Of a stretch of DNA of 8,488 bases, positions 1 through 5,771 are shown piece after piece. The notes under the pieces are model-generated. The model did no database searches. It saw only the letters and a list, made by a program, of their open reading frames with translations, and had not been told where the DNA came from. Numbering within the stretch: the stretch's first letter is position 1; each line of letters starts with the position of its first letter. Made by a program: the position numbers and the translations under genes. Source of the DNA: an uncultured Treponema sp. (GTDB taxonomy: Bacteria; Spirochaetota; Spirochaetia; Treponematales; Treponemataceae); contig CAMJAJ010000037.1 of the NCBI GenBank assembly GCA_946403565.1, forward strand, positions 1-8,488, read 5' to 3'.

Positions 1-4
1 AGGG

Positions 5-96
5 GAATCTTAAACATCTGGTCGCGTGAAGCTTAAGCTTACGGTCACACGAAGCTTAAGCATTTGGTAACGTGAAGCTTAAGCTTCGCGTTACCT
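5..96. repeat. Four degenerate tandem copies of a 23-bp repeat
   Basis: Units start at 5, 28, 51 and 74, exactly 23 bp apart. Units 2-4 share the 11-bp core GAAGCTTAAGC and unit 1 has GAATCTTAAAC. The second half of each unit varies around a GGTnACGT-like sequence. By hand alignment units 1 and 3 match at 18 of 23 positions and units 2 and 4 at 17 of 23. The first unit lies almost at the window edge, so the array may continue upstream. Read in the matching phase, each unit gives a similar heptapeptide (for example KLKLTVT, KLKHLVT, KLKLRVT), but the 23-bp period and the TGA at most junctions prevent continuous translation. There are no spacers, so this is not a CRISPR array. Function is unknown. 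Confidence 0.75.
66..95. repeat. Near-perfect 30-bp palindrome
   Basis: The segment reads GGTAACG, one mismatched base, the 14-bp palindrome GAAGCTTAAGCTTC, then the mirror CGTTACC. Only one base pair (positions 73/88) fails to match. It spans the last two repeat units, so it is formed by the end of unit 3 and the start of unit 4. It could be a dimer-binding operator, a recombination site or a cruciform-forming sequence, but nothing in the window identifies a partner protein. Confidence 0.6.
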
Positions 97-106
97 GATC
101 AATGAG

Positions 107-188
107 AAAATGTAGCCAGCGAATTCAAATTGTAGCCAGAAATCAGCTGGAGGTAATCGCTCGTAGCCGGTGCAGGAATCTGATTTCT
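107..188. repeat. Repeated TGTAGCC boxes and a 9-bp inverted repeat, possible insertion-sequence end
   Basis: TGTAGCCAG occurs at 111-119 and again at 131-139, exactly 20 bp apart, and a variant CGTAGCCGG lies at 162-170. AGAAATCAG (138-146) is the exact reverse complement of CTGATTTCT (180-188). Several short direct repeats spaced about two helical turns apart are typical of the ends of IS21-family and some other insertion sequences. No transposase fragment is seen in the window, so the call of a solo IS end or scar is tentative. Its position just before a 5'-truncated gene makes it attractive. Confidence 0.3.
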
Positions 189-209
189 AACCACCCGGGC
201 CTTTCCCCC

Positions 210-238
210 TTGCGTTTTTTATTCCTTGCCATTATACT
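210..238 (+). promoter_or_regulatory. Candidate sigma70-type promoter for the truncated ATPase fragment
   Basis: TTGCGT (210-215) and TATACT (233-238) are separated by 17 bp, close to the bacterial housekeeping consensus. Transcription would start near 245, leaving about 48 nt before the ATG at 293. It has the same -35/17/-10 geometry as the two promoters at 763 and 4167 but lacks their extended sequence identity. No experimental support is visible. Confidence 0.4.
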
Positions 239-292
239 GAAAAATGATTCACTGAAAAAAAACGCCAGTTCTACGAGATAAAGGACAACCTC

Positions 293-751
293 ATGCGATT
301 CTACTTTTCCTATGTCTTTGCGAACGACAGCCTTATCTCGAAATTCGGGGAGGAGTATTTCTTCCGGACATACATAAGGAAGAGCCTGGACACCTTCATA
401 AGCTACCGGTTCGAGGCTGCGGCCCAGCAGTACTTCATACGGCTGGTGCGGGGCGGCAGGATGGAAGGGGTGCTCGATGTCGGCTCCTACTGGTATGATG
501 ATGCCGCATGCAAACAGAACGGCCAGTTTGACTGCGTGCTGAAGATGGAGGACGGCTATGACTTCTACGAGGTGAAGTATTACGCGGCCCCCATGCAGGA
601 GGATGAGTGCAGGCAGGAGGAGGCCCAGATACGGAGGCTTGCGGAGCTGGACTGCAGGAAGGTCGGCTTTATATGCAGCGCGGGGTTCGCCTTTGAGGGC
701 GGCGGCTATGAGCTGCTTACGGCAAAGGATATGTATGCGGCGGGGCTGTGA
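293..751 (+). CDS. C-terminal fragment of an AAA-type ATPase (DUF234, PD-(D/E)xK-like domain)
   Basis: This 152-residue product resembles the C-terminal DUF234 domain found after the ATPase domain in archaeal/bacterial AAA ATPases. The opening RFYFSYVFAN fits the family's 'RFWFrFVfpN' segment, F40-E41 fits its conserved 'FE', and D80 with E93-V94-K95 forms the acidic/ExK signature of the PD-(D/E)xK nuclease fold. There is no Walker A or B. In-frame homology continues upstream of the ATG (FTEKKRQFYEIKDNL) back to a TGA at 245-247, so the N-terminal ATPase part, about two thirds of the family's usual length, has been lost. An AAGGA sequence 7 nt before the ATG could allow translation of the remnant. 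It is either a decaying pseudogene or a re-used small domain. The family assignment is from pattern recognition, not a search. Confidence 0.6.
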   Translation: MRFYFSYVFANDSLISKFGEEYFFRTYIRKSLDTFISYRFEAAAQQYFIRLVRGGRMEGVLDVGSYWYDDAACKQNGQFDCVLKMEDGYDFYEVKYYAAPMQEDECRQEEAQIRRLAELDCRKVGFICSAGFAFEGGGYELLTAKDMYAAGL

Positions 752-762
752 CGGTCTTCCCC

Positions 763-791
763 TTGTTTTTCCCTGGAAAATCAGCTACTAT
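763..791 (+). promoter_or_regulatory. Promoter of the receiver/hybrid kinase operon (extended motif, copy 1)
   Basis: TTGTTT (763-768), a 17-bp spacer and TACTAT (786-791) form a good sigma70-like promoter in the gap between the ATPase fragment and the receiver gene. Transcription should start near 798, giving a leader of about 47 nt that contains GGAGG (832-836) 8 nt before the ATG at 845. The sequence from 762 to 799 matches 4166-4203 at about 33 of 38 positions, including the spacer and the ATGGTAT after the -10 box, so more than core promoter elements are conserved. Confidence 0.6.
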
Positions 792-844
792 GATGGTATT
801 GTAGTCTACCGATGAGCTTGCGGCCTTTTACGGAGGTTTAAAAT

Positions 845-1630
845 ATGGGAAAGGTTATTTTTACCGGCAACAAGTCCATGCCGAGCGAACATATCGCAGC
901 TAGGATGCAGGAAAAGCTTGACTGTGAATTCGTTGAGCTGGATGAAGAAAAAGTCAAGGCGGCAGCACAGAGGGAGGATGTGTCCCTGATAGTCCTCTAC
1001 CTGTCCGGGCTTGCACATGAGGACAGGGGAGGGCTTGCCCGCATCCTGCACGATGTGGACAAGGTTCCCTTCATCCTTGCAGGCTCCAGAGAGGAGCTTC
1101 ACAAGTACTTCGGCAGGACGGAAGCAAAAATCCTGCGCTTTATCAGGACTCCTCTGCGCTTTTCCGCATTCATCTCGGAAATAAGGCGCATCCTCAGCAA
1201 GGTGGAGGAGCAGAACATAGACCTTTCCGAACTGCTTGAGGCGGAGAGCAAGGTTATTGTGGATGCAGAGCAGCCCAAGCACATACTCGTCGTGGACGAT
1301 GACCCTGTGGTGCTTCGGTCACTGAGCAACAATCTGAACGGTTTGTTCCGTGTTTCCGTCGCCAAGGGAGGGTCTGCGGCCATCTCATTTGTCCAGAACG
1401 AAAAGCCGGACCTCATCCTGCTGGACTACCAGATGCCAAACTGCAACGGGCCGCAAACCTTGGGAATGATACGGCAGATGGAAGGCTTTGCCGATATGCC
1501 GGTGTTCTTCCTTACCGCCGTGAACGATGCAAACATGATCAAGGACGCGCTCTCGCTCCATCCGCAGGACTACATACTCAAATCGGCTGGTGTGGGGCAT
1601 CTGCTGGAAAAGATAGAGGCGTTCTTCTAA
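845..1630 (+). CDS. Response regulator with degenerate plus canonical receiver domains, no output domain
   Basis: The 261-residue protein ends in a standard receiver domain at about 145-261: acidic pair D151/D152, phospho-acceptor D194 in LILLDYQMP, switch T224 and K246. The lysine is followed by SAG rather than the usual Pro. Residues 1-120 look like a second, degenerate receiver: a beta strand KVIFTG, VSLIVLYL where the acceptor Asp should be, VPFILAG at strand 4, and an FIRTPLRFSAFISEIRRIL segment imitating the strand-5 'KPf..eL...i' motif with Arg for Lys. An acidic linker (121-144) joins them. No DNA-binding or enzymatic output domain is present, so it probably works as a phosphate sink, shuttle or protein-interaction switch. 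It is followed after 12 bp by the hybrid kinase gene, whose HPt domain could phosphorylate D194. The degenerate-receiver reading is inference from secondary-structure pattern. Confidence 0.85.
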   Translation: MGKVIFTGNKSMPSEHIAARMQEKLDCEFVELDEEKVKAAAQREDVSLIVLYLSGLAHEDRGGLARILHDVDKVPFILAGSREELHKYFGRTEAKILRFIRTPLRFSAFISEIRRILSKVEEQNIDLSELLEAESKVIVDAEQPKHILVVDDDPVVLRSLSNNLNGLFRVSVAKGGSAAISFVQNEKPDLILLDYQMPNCNGPQTLGMIRQMEGFADMPVFFLTAVNDANMIKDALSLHPQDYILKSAGVGHLLEKIEAFF

Positions 1631-1642
1631 GGAGTTTTTTTT

Positions 1643-4183
1643 ATGGGCAGGGAGAGCGGCATACTGAAAAGGAGCGAAATCCCGGCATTCAGACGGATGG
1701 CAAACGAGGCCAACAGCTTCCGCCTTTGCATCTTTACCCCGGCGCTGACGCTGTATATGCTTACGGAGCTTGTCTCGGACACGAGAAAGCTCCTCTCACC
1801 GGAGAAGGCGCAGTGCATCTTCCGTGGATTCGGCCTGGAGCTGAACGCCTATACCATATTCGTCCTGCTGGACGCGCTGGTTGTTCTTTCCTCTGCCCTG
1901 CTGTTTGTAGGAAACCTCTGCTACAGGACAAGCAAGGACAGGAAGGAGAGCCTTTTCCTGCATCTGGTCAGGGGCTATGGAAACCTCCTCCTCACGGTGA
2001 GCTTCCTTGCGGTCGCACTTACTGCATACGTATTCGGGCAGGTGGACTTCACCTTCTTCTACCTCATAGCCCTCATAACGTCGGCTGTGTTCTACCTGGA
2101 CTGTGTCATCACCATACCAGTCACGCTGGGCTACTTCATCGCCCTGAGCGTCATGCCCCGCTTTTGCGGCTGGAACATAAGCTATGAACCATACATGCCC
2201 TATGGCATTTTCTTAGTTCTGACGGTCTGCCTTATCTCGCTTTTCCGCGCTTACTACCTCCTTGCCACGCTCAGGTCTGAGGAGGAGATAAGGCGGCTGC
2301 AGGAGGATGCAGAGCGGCAGAACCGCCTCAAGTCCACTTTCCTTGCCAACATGAGCCATGAGATACGCACTCCAATGAATGCCATCATTGGAATGAGCGA
2401 GCTGGCGATGGACTTTGACCTTGCGGCACCCGAAAAGAACACGATACGGCAGATTCGCACTGCAGGTGTATCCCTGCTGGGCATAATAAACGATATACTG
2501 GACTTTTCCAAGATAGAGTCCGGCAAGATGGAGCTGGTTCCGGCAGACTATGACCTGATCAAGATGCTTCTGGATGTTGCCAACGTGAGCCGGGTCAGGC
2601 TTAAGGGAAAGGACGTGGATATGCGTCTGGAGCTGGACCCGGCACTGCCCGCCATTGTGCATGGTGATGACAATAGAATTCGTCAGGTGCTGGTGAACCT
2701 TGCGGGGAATGCCGCAAAGTTCACGGAAAAGGGTTCCGTTACAATCCGTTGTGCCCGGTTGGAAAGCGGTGAAGAAAGCTCTGTCCATTTTTCCGTGGCG
2801 GACACCGGAATCGGCATTCGTAAAGAGGACATGGAGAAGATTTTTGCAGCCTTCCAGCAGGTGGACATGAAGATGAACCGCAGCAGGGGAGGGACAGGGC
2901 TTGGACTTTCCATATCCCGCAACCTAGTGCAGCTGATGGGCGGAAAGCTGGAGGTTGCATCCGAGCCTGGAAAAGGTTCCACCTTCTCCTTCTGCATACG
3001 GCAGCCTGCCGTGTCAGGGCAGACTGTGGCAGAAAAATACCCGCTTCTCTTCGCTCTGATGAAAGTGCTTGATGAGACCCACCCTGGTTCTTTGGTCGGC
3101 TCATCCGTGGCAGCCCTTGACAGGCCGGAGATTTCCGCCCTCTTTGCCGTAACGGAGGAGAAGAGTAGATTCAAGGCTCCTAAAGCCAGGATACTCGTTG
3201 TGGATGACAACGAGCTGAACCTGCAGGTGGCACAGGGGCTTCTGGGCAAGCTGGGCGTGTCACCTGAGCTTGCATCGAGCGGAGCCGAATCCCTGTCCCT
3301 ACTTGACGGCGGCAGGAAGTATGACATCATATTTATGGACCACCAGATGCCTGTCATGGATGGAGTGGATGTCCTGAAAGAAATTCGAAGGCGGGAGGCG
3401 GAAGGCTCTTGCTTCCGTGCTGACGGAAAAGAAGGTCATGCAATCGTAATCGCGCTCAGTGCGAACGCTGCGAACGGGGCGGAGCAGATGTTCCTGGATG
3501 CTGGCTTTGACTGCTTTGTCGCAAAGCCCGTGCAGGAAAAGGACTTTGCCCGTACCCTGCGGGACTGGCTTGCCCCCGCCCTTCTTGAAGATGCATCAGG
3601 GGATGAGGCTGCACTGGACAGCAGCAGCTACTTAGATCCTTCTATAATAAGAACCTTCGTCAGGATGATAGACCCCACTGCCCAAGAAATACAGGACTAT
3701 CTAGAGGCAGGCGACATAAAGAACTACACGATAAAGGTTCATGCACTCAAGAGCTCGGCATGTATTGTCGGGGCGGCAGAACTGTCTGCTCTGGCGCGGG
3801 AGCTTGAGGCACTCGGGAACAGTGCGGATCGGGATGCCAGCCTGCCCCAGATATGGGAAAAAACACCTGCCTTGCTCGACCTGTACCGGTCATACAAGGA
3901 GAAATTCGCCTCTTTTATGGAAGAAAGCGTCCATGACGAGGCCGAATCCCCAGGCAGCGGGATGGAAATTCCAGAGGGCGAACTTGAAGACATTGCGAAA
4001 GAGCTTAGAAAAGCCTGTTCGCACAACGACCTCAACGCACTTGACGAGCAGCTTGCCAGACTCAGAGGCTACAGGATGCCAGAGAATCTTTCTGACTTCG
4101 TTCAGAAACTGGAGGAAGCTGTCGAAACGATTGACTTTGATGCCATCCGGCTTCTTGCGGATAGGCTTGTTTTTCCCCGGTGA
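1643..4183 (+). CDS. Membrane-bound hybrid histidine kinase (HisKA-HATPase-REC-HPt)
   Basis: An 846-residue sensor kinase. About six hydrophobic segments (roughly 27-44, 68-90, 112-134, 137-151, 154-171, 187-205) form a membrane sensor with no large extracytoplasmic domain, followed by a short coiled coil (212-232). HisKA carries H239 in NMSHEIRTP. HATPase has the N box N352/N356, the G1 box DTGIGI (387-392) and the G2 box GGTGLGL (416-422). REC (about 516-640) has D521/D522, acceptor D566, S606 and K628-P629. HPt carries H700 in VHALKSS. The last 75 residues are a helical acidic tail of a type often seen after HPt domains. All catalytic residues are present, so an intramolecular H239-D566-H700 relay is likely, perhaps ending on the receiver protein encoded just upstream. 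AAGGAG (1629-1634) overlaps the upstream stop codon and sits 8 nt before the ATG, which fixes the start and indicates a coupled operon. The ligand is unknown. Confidence 0.95.
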   Translation: MGRESGILKRSEIPAFRRMANEANSFRLCIFTPALTLYMLTELVSDTRKLLSPEKAQCIFRGFGLELNAYTIFVLLDALVVLSSALLFVGNLCYRTSKDRKESLFLHLVRGYGNLLLTVSFLAVALTAYVFGQVDFTFFYLIALITSAVFYLDCVITIPVTLGYFIALSVMPRFCGWNISYEPYMPYGIFLVLTVCLISLFRAYYLLATLRSEEEIRRLQEDAERQNRLKSTFLANMSHEIRTPMNAIIGMSELAMDFDLAAPEKNTIRQIRTAGVSLLGIINDILDFSKIESGKMELVPADYDLIKMLLDVANVSRVRLKGKDVDMRLELDPALPAIVHGDDNRIRQVLVNLAGNAAKFTEKGSVTIRCARLESGEESSVHFSVADTGIGIRKEDMEKIFAAFQQVDMKMNRSRGGTGLGLSISRNLVQLMGGKLEVASEPGKGSTFSFCIRQPAVSGQTVAEKYPLLFALMKVLDETHPGSLVGSSVAALDRPEISALFAVTEEKSRFKAPKARILVVDDNELNLQVAQGLLGKLGVSPELASSGAESLSLLDGGRKYDIIFMDHQMPVMDGVDVLKEIRRREAEGSCFRADGKEGHAIVIALSANAANGAEQMFLDAGFDCFVAKPVQEKDFARTLRDWLAPALLEDASGDEAALDSSSYLDPSIIRTFVRMIDPTAQEIQDYLEAGDIKNYTIKVHALKSSACIVGAAELSALARELEALGNSADRDASLPQIWEKTPALLDLYRSYKEKFASFMEESVHDEAESPGSGMEIPEGELEDIAKELRKACSHNDLNALDEQLARLRGYRMPENLSDFVQKLEEAVETIDFDAIRLLADRLVFPR

Positions 4184-4195
4184 ATCAGCTAGTAT
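4167..4195 (+). promoter_or_regulatory. Promoter of the phosphatase gene (extended motif, copy 2)
   Basis: TTGTTT (4167-4172), 17 bp, then TAGTAT (4190-4195). An alternative -10, TATTAT, lies at 4193-4198. The -35 lies within the last codons of the kinase gene (stop TGA at 4181-4183). The expected start site is about 7 nt past the -10, that is, on or next to the first of two tandem ATG codons at 4202 and 4205. It is a near duplicate of the promoter at 763. Confidence 0.55.
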
Positions 4196-4201
4196 TATGG
4201 T

Positions 4202-4672
4202 ATGATGCGCATACTGTTCGTGTGCCACGGGAACATCTGCCGGTCCCCGATGGCCGAGTTCGTGATGAAGAAGCTGGTGGCGGACGCGGGCCTGTCCGAC
4301 CGCTTCCAGATTGACTCCAAGGCGACCAGCACCGAGGAGCTGGGGAACCCGCCCTATCCGCCGGCGCGGGCAAAGATGGCCCAGATGGGAATTCCCCAGC
4401 CGCCCCACCGGGCCAGCCAGATAAGCCGAGCGGACTACGGCCGCTTCGACTACATCATCGGCATGGACAGCGCGAACATGCGCAACATGGAGCGGGCCTT
4501 CGGGGGCGACCCGGACGGCAAGCTGTACAAGCTGCGCTCCTTCGCGGGACATTCCGGCGACATCGCCGACCCCTGGTACAGCGGGGACTTCGACACCACC
4601 TACGACCAGGTGCTGGAAGGCTGTACGGCGCTCCTGGAAAGGCTTAAGACCGAGCTTGCCCAAGGGGCGTGA
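4202..4672 (+). CDS. Low-molecular-weight protein tyrosine (or arginine) phosphatase
   Basis: This 156-residue protein is the usual LMW-PTP size. The P-loop CHGNICRS gives the CX5R catalytic motif with nucleophile C8 and R14, immediately after the first strand MRILFV. The general acid is D123 in ADPWYSG, where most relatives have DPY or DPF. The cytosolic enzyme hydrolyses phosphotyrosine via a cysteinyl-phosphate intermediate, and some family members act on phosphoarginine. The substrate cannot be told from sequence. The start is ATG 4202 or ATG 4205, as strand 1 begins there in all relatives. There is no Shine-Dalgarno sequence, and the promoter at 4167 would start transcription at the initiation codon, so a leaderless message is likely. 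It begins 18 bp after the kinase gene but is probably transcribed separately. GC content is clearly higher than in the kinase. Confidence 0.93.
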   Translation: MMRILFVCHGNICRSPMAEFVMKKLVADAGLSDRFQIDSKATSTEELGNPPYPPARAKMAQMGIPQPPHRASQISRADYGRFDYIIGMDSANMRNMERAFGGDPDGKLYKLRSFAGHSGDIADPWYSGDFDTTYDQVLEGCTALLERLKTELAQGA

Positions 4673-4686
4673 AGCCTTGTCCGCCC

Positions 4687-4698
4687 TTGAAATTTCAA
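4687..4698. promoter_or_regulatory. AT-rich palindrome upstream of the RlpA-like gene
   Basis: TTGAAATTTCAA is a perfect 12-bp palindrome in the 60-bp gap between the phosphatase and the RlpA-like gene. TTGAAA could also be a -35 box, but no good -10 follows at 16-18 bp. It stands out in a GC-rich area and may be an operator or an UP-like AT-rich element. Evidence is weak. Confidence 0.2.
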
Positions 4699-4732
4699 TA
4701 AACAAAATTTCTGCAAAGCCGACAATAAGGGT

Positions 4733-5728
4733 ATGAAAGGAAGAAGATTAGCCATCGTTTTTGGACTTTGTTTTACGGCCTCTACGCTTTTCGCGGAAAT
4801 GTACAAGGAGAACGTCGTGGCTTCGTTCTACGCCGACAAGTTCAACGGGAGAAGGACCGCCAGCGGGGAGATTTTCGATACCAATGGATATACCGCGGCC
4901 CACAAGACCCTCCCCTTCGGAACGGTGCTGAAGGTGACCAACCTGGACAACGGCAAGTCCGTCAAAGTCCGCGTCAACGACCGCGGCCCCTTCGTGCAGG
5001 GGCGTGAGATTGACGTTTCCAAGGCCGCCGCTATGGAGCTTGACATGGTGGGAACCGGAACTGCGAAGGTTTCCCTGGAGATAGTCGACGAGGAGGAGGG
5101 GCCCGCCCCACGGACCGCCTCCACGGGCAAGAAGGCAACCGTGCAAAAGGTGGAAGAAGAGGAGGAGGAAGACCCCTACAGCAGCTATGATAACGAGGAA
5201 GAGGAGGATGAGGATGACTACTTCACGTCCAGCTCAAGCTCCGACAACATCGGCTTCTCCTTTCCGACCTCACCGGTCCTGAGTTCCTCGGAGGACGAAT
5301 ACTCGTCCAGCCCTGTGAGCTCAAGTCCTGTCAGCTCAACCACCACAAGCTACTACGACGATGAGGAAGAGGAGGAGGAGGAGGACGAGCTTCCGCCGCC
5401 GCCGCCGAAACCCGTCAAGAAAGAGAAGAAGACCGTAACGACGACGACAACGACGACAACGACCACCGTGGTGGAGGAACATTCCGCCAAGCGTTGGGAC
5501 ATACAGCTGGGAGCCTATGCCAGCGAGGGCAACGCCAAGGTCATGGCCCACCGGCTGCTGCAGGCGGGCTTCGACAACGTGGCATACCAGAAGGTCGGCA
5601 ACATCATCCGCGTGGTCCTGCGCGACATCGATGAAGCGGACCTGGACAAGTTCCAGACCAAGCTGGACGAGAGCGGCTTTTCAAGCTACATCGTCCGCGA
5701 GCGCAAGAACATAATCAAGAAGGACTAA
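4733..5728 (+). CDS. rlpA: RlpA-like septal lytic transglycosylase with acidic linker and SPOR domain
   Basis: A 331-residue exported protein. Residues 1-21 are a signal peptide (basic MKGRR, hydrophobic core, cleavage after TLFA). No cysteine follows, so it is not a lipoprotein, unlike enterobacterial RlpA. Residues 27-118 are the RlpA double-psi beta barrel, with E46, H57 ([10 protein letters not shown]) and D83 (VNDRGPF) at positions corresponding to the residues described as needed for glycan cleavage, and the [10 protein letters not shown] signature. Residues 119-250 are a linker of Glu/Asp runs, Ser-rich stretches, five prolines (221-225) and ten threonines (236-245). Residues 253-325 form a SPOR domain ([10 protein letters not shown]...), known to bind denuded glycan strands at division sites. 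The likely role is peptidoglycan processing during septation in the periplasm. The ATG at 4733 is supported by the signal peptide, but AAGGG ends only one base before it, unusually close. Confidence 0.9.
   Translation: MKGRRLAIVFGLCFTASTLFAEMYKENVVASFYADKFNGRRTASGEIFDTNGYTAAHKTLPFGTVLKVTNLDNGKSVKVRVNDRGPFVQGREIDVSKAAAMELDMVGTGTAKVSLEIVDEEEGPAPRTASTGKKATVQKVEEEEEEDPYSSYDNEEEEDEDDYFTSSSSSDNIGFSFPTSPVLSSSEDEYSSSPVSSSPVSSTTTSYYDDEEEEEEEDELPPPPPKPVKKEKKTVTTTTTTTTTTVVEEHSAKRWDIQLGAYASEGNAKVMAHRLLQAGFDNVAYQKVGNIIRVVLRDIDEADLDKFQTKLDESGFSSYIVRERKNIIKKD
5438..5467 (+). repeat. In-frame triplet repeat coding for ten threonines
   Basis: Ten consecutive ACN codons, mostly ACG and ACA, lie in the RlpA-like linker. 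GAG/GAA runs (around 5153-5170 and 5363-5383) and a CCG run coding for five prolines (5393-5407) lie nearby. All are multiples of three, so slippage would change linker length without a frameshift. Confidence 0.7.
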
Positions 5729-5738
5729 GGGCCCCGCT

Positions 5739-5764
5739 AAAAACCCGCTTCCAGCGGTTTTTCG
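5739..5764. terminator. Bulged hairpin terminator between convergent genes
   Basis: AAAAACCCGC (5739-5748), loop TTCCA and GCGGTTTTT (5754-5762) form a nine-pair stem with one bulged C. The T run on the plus strand ends the RlpA-like transcript, and the A run on the other arm gives a T run for the minus-strand priA transcript. It occupies most of the 43-bp gap between the two stop codons, so it is likely to work in both directions. Confidence 0.65.
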
Positions 5765-5771
5765 AGGTTCC

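Noticed and set aside
5..96. CRISPR array
   Set aside because: The 23-bp units are directly adjacent with no unique spacers, and no cas gene is near.
1..292. A coding gene in the left intergenic region
   Set aside because: All frames are broken by stops within short distances, and no conserved peptide is visible beyond the in-frame extension (248-292) of the truncated ATPase.
3890..4705. Minus-strand open frame of 271 codons across the kinase end and the phosphatase
   Set aside because: It covers two well-supported genes on the other strand and has no family resemblance.
4687..4715. Standard sigma70 promoter for the RlpA-like gene
   Set aside because: TTGAAA has no acceptable -10 at 16-18 bp (TCTGCA at 17), and TTGTCC at 4677 is followed only by a poor TAAACA. 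The gene may use another promoter type or read-through from the phosphatase.
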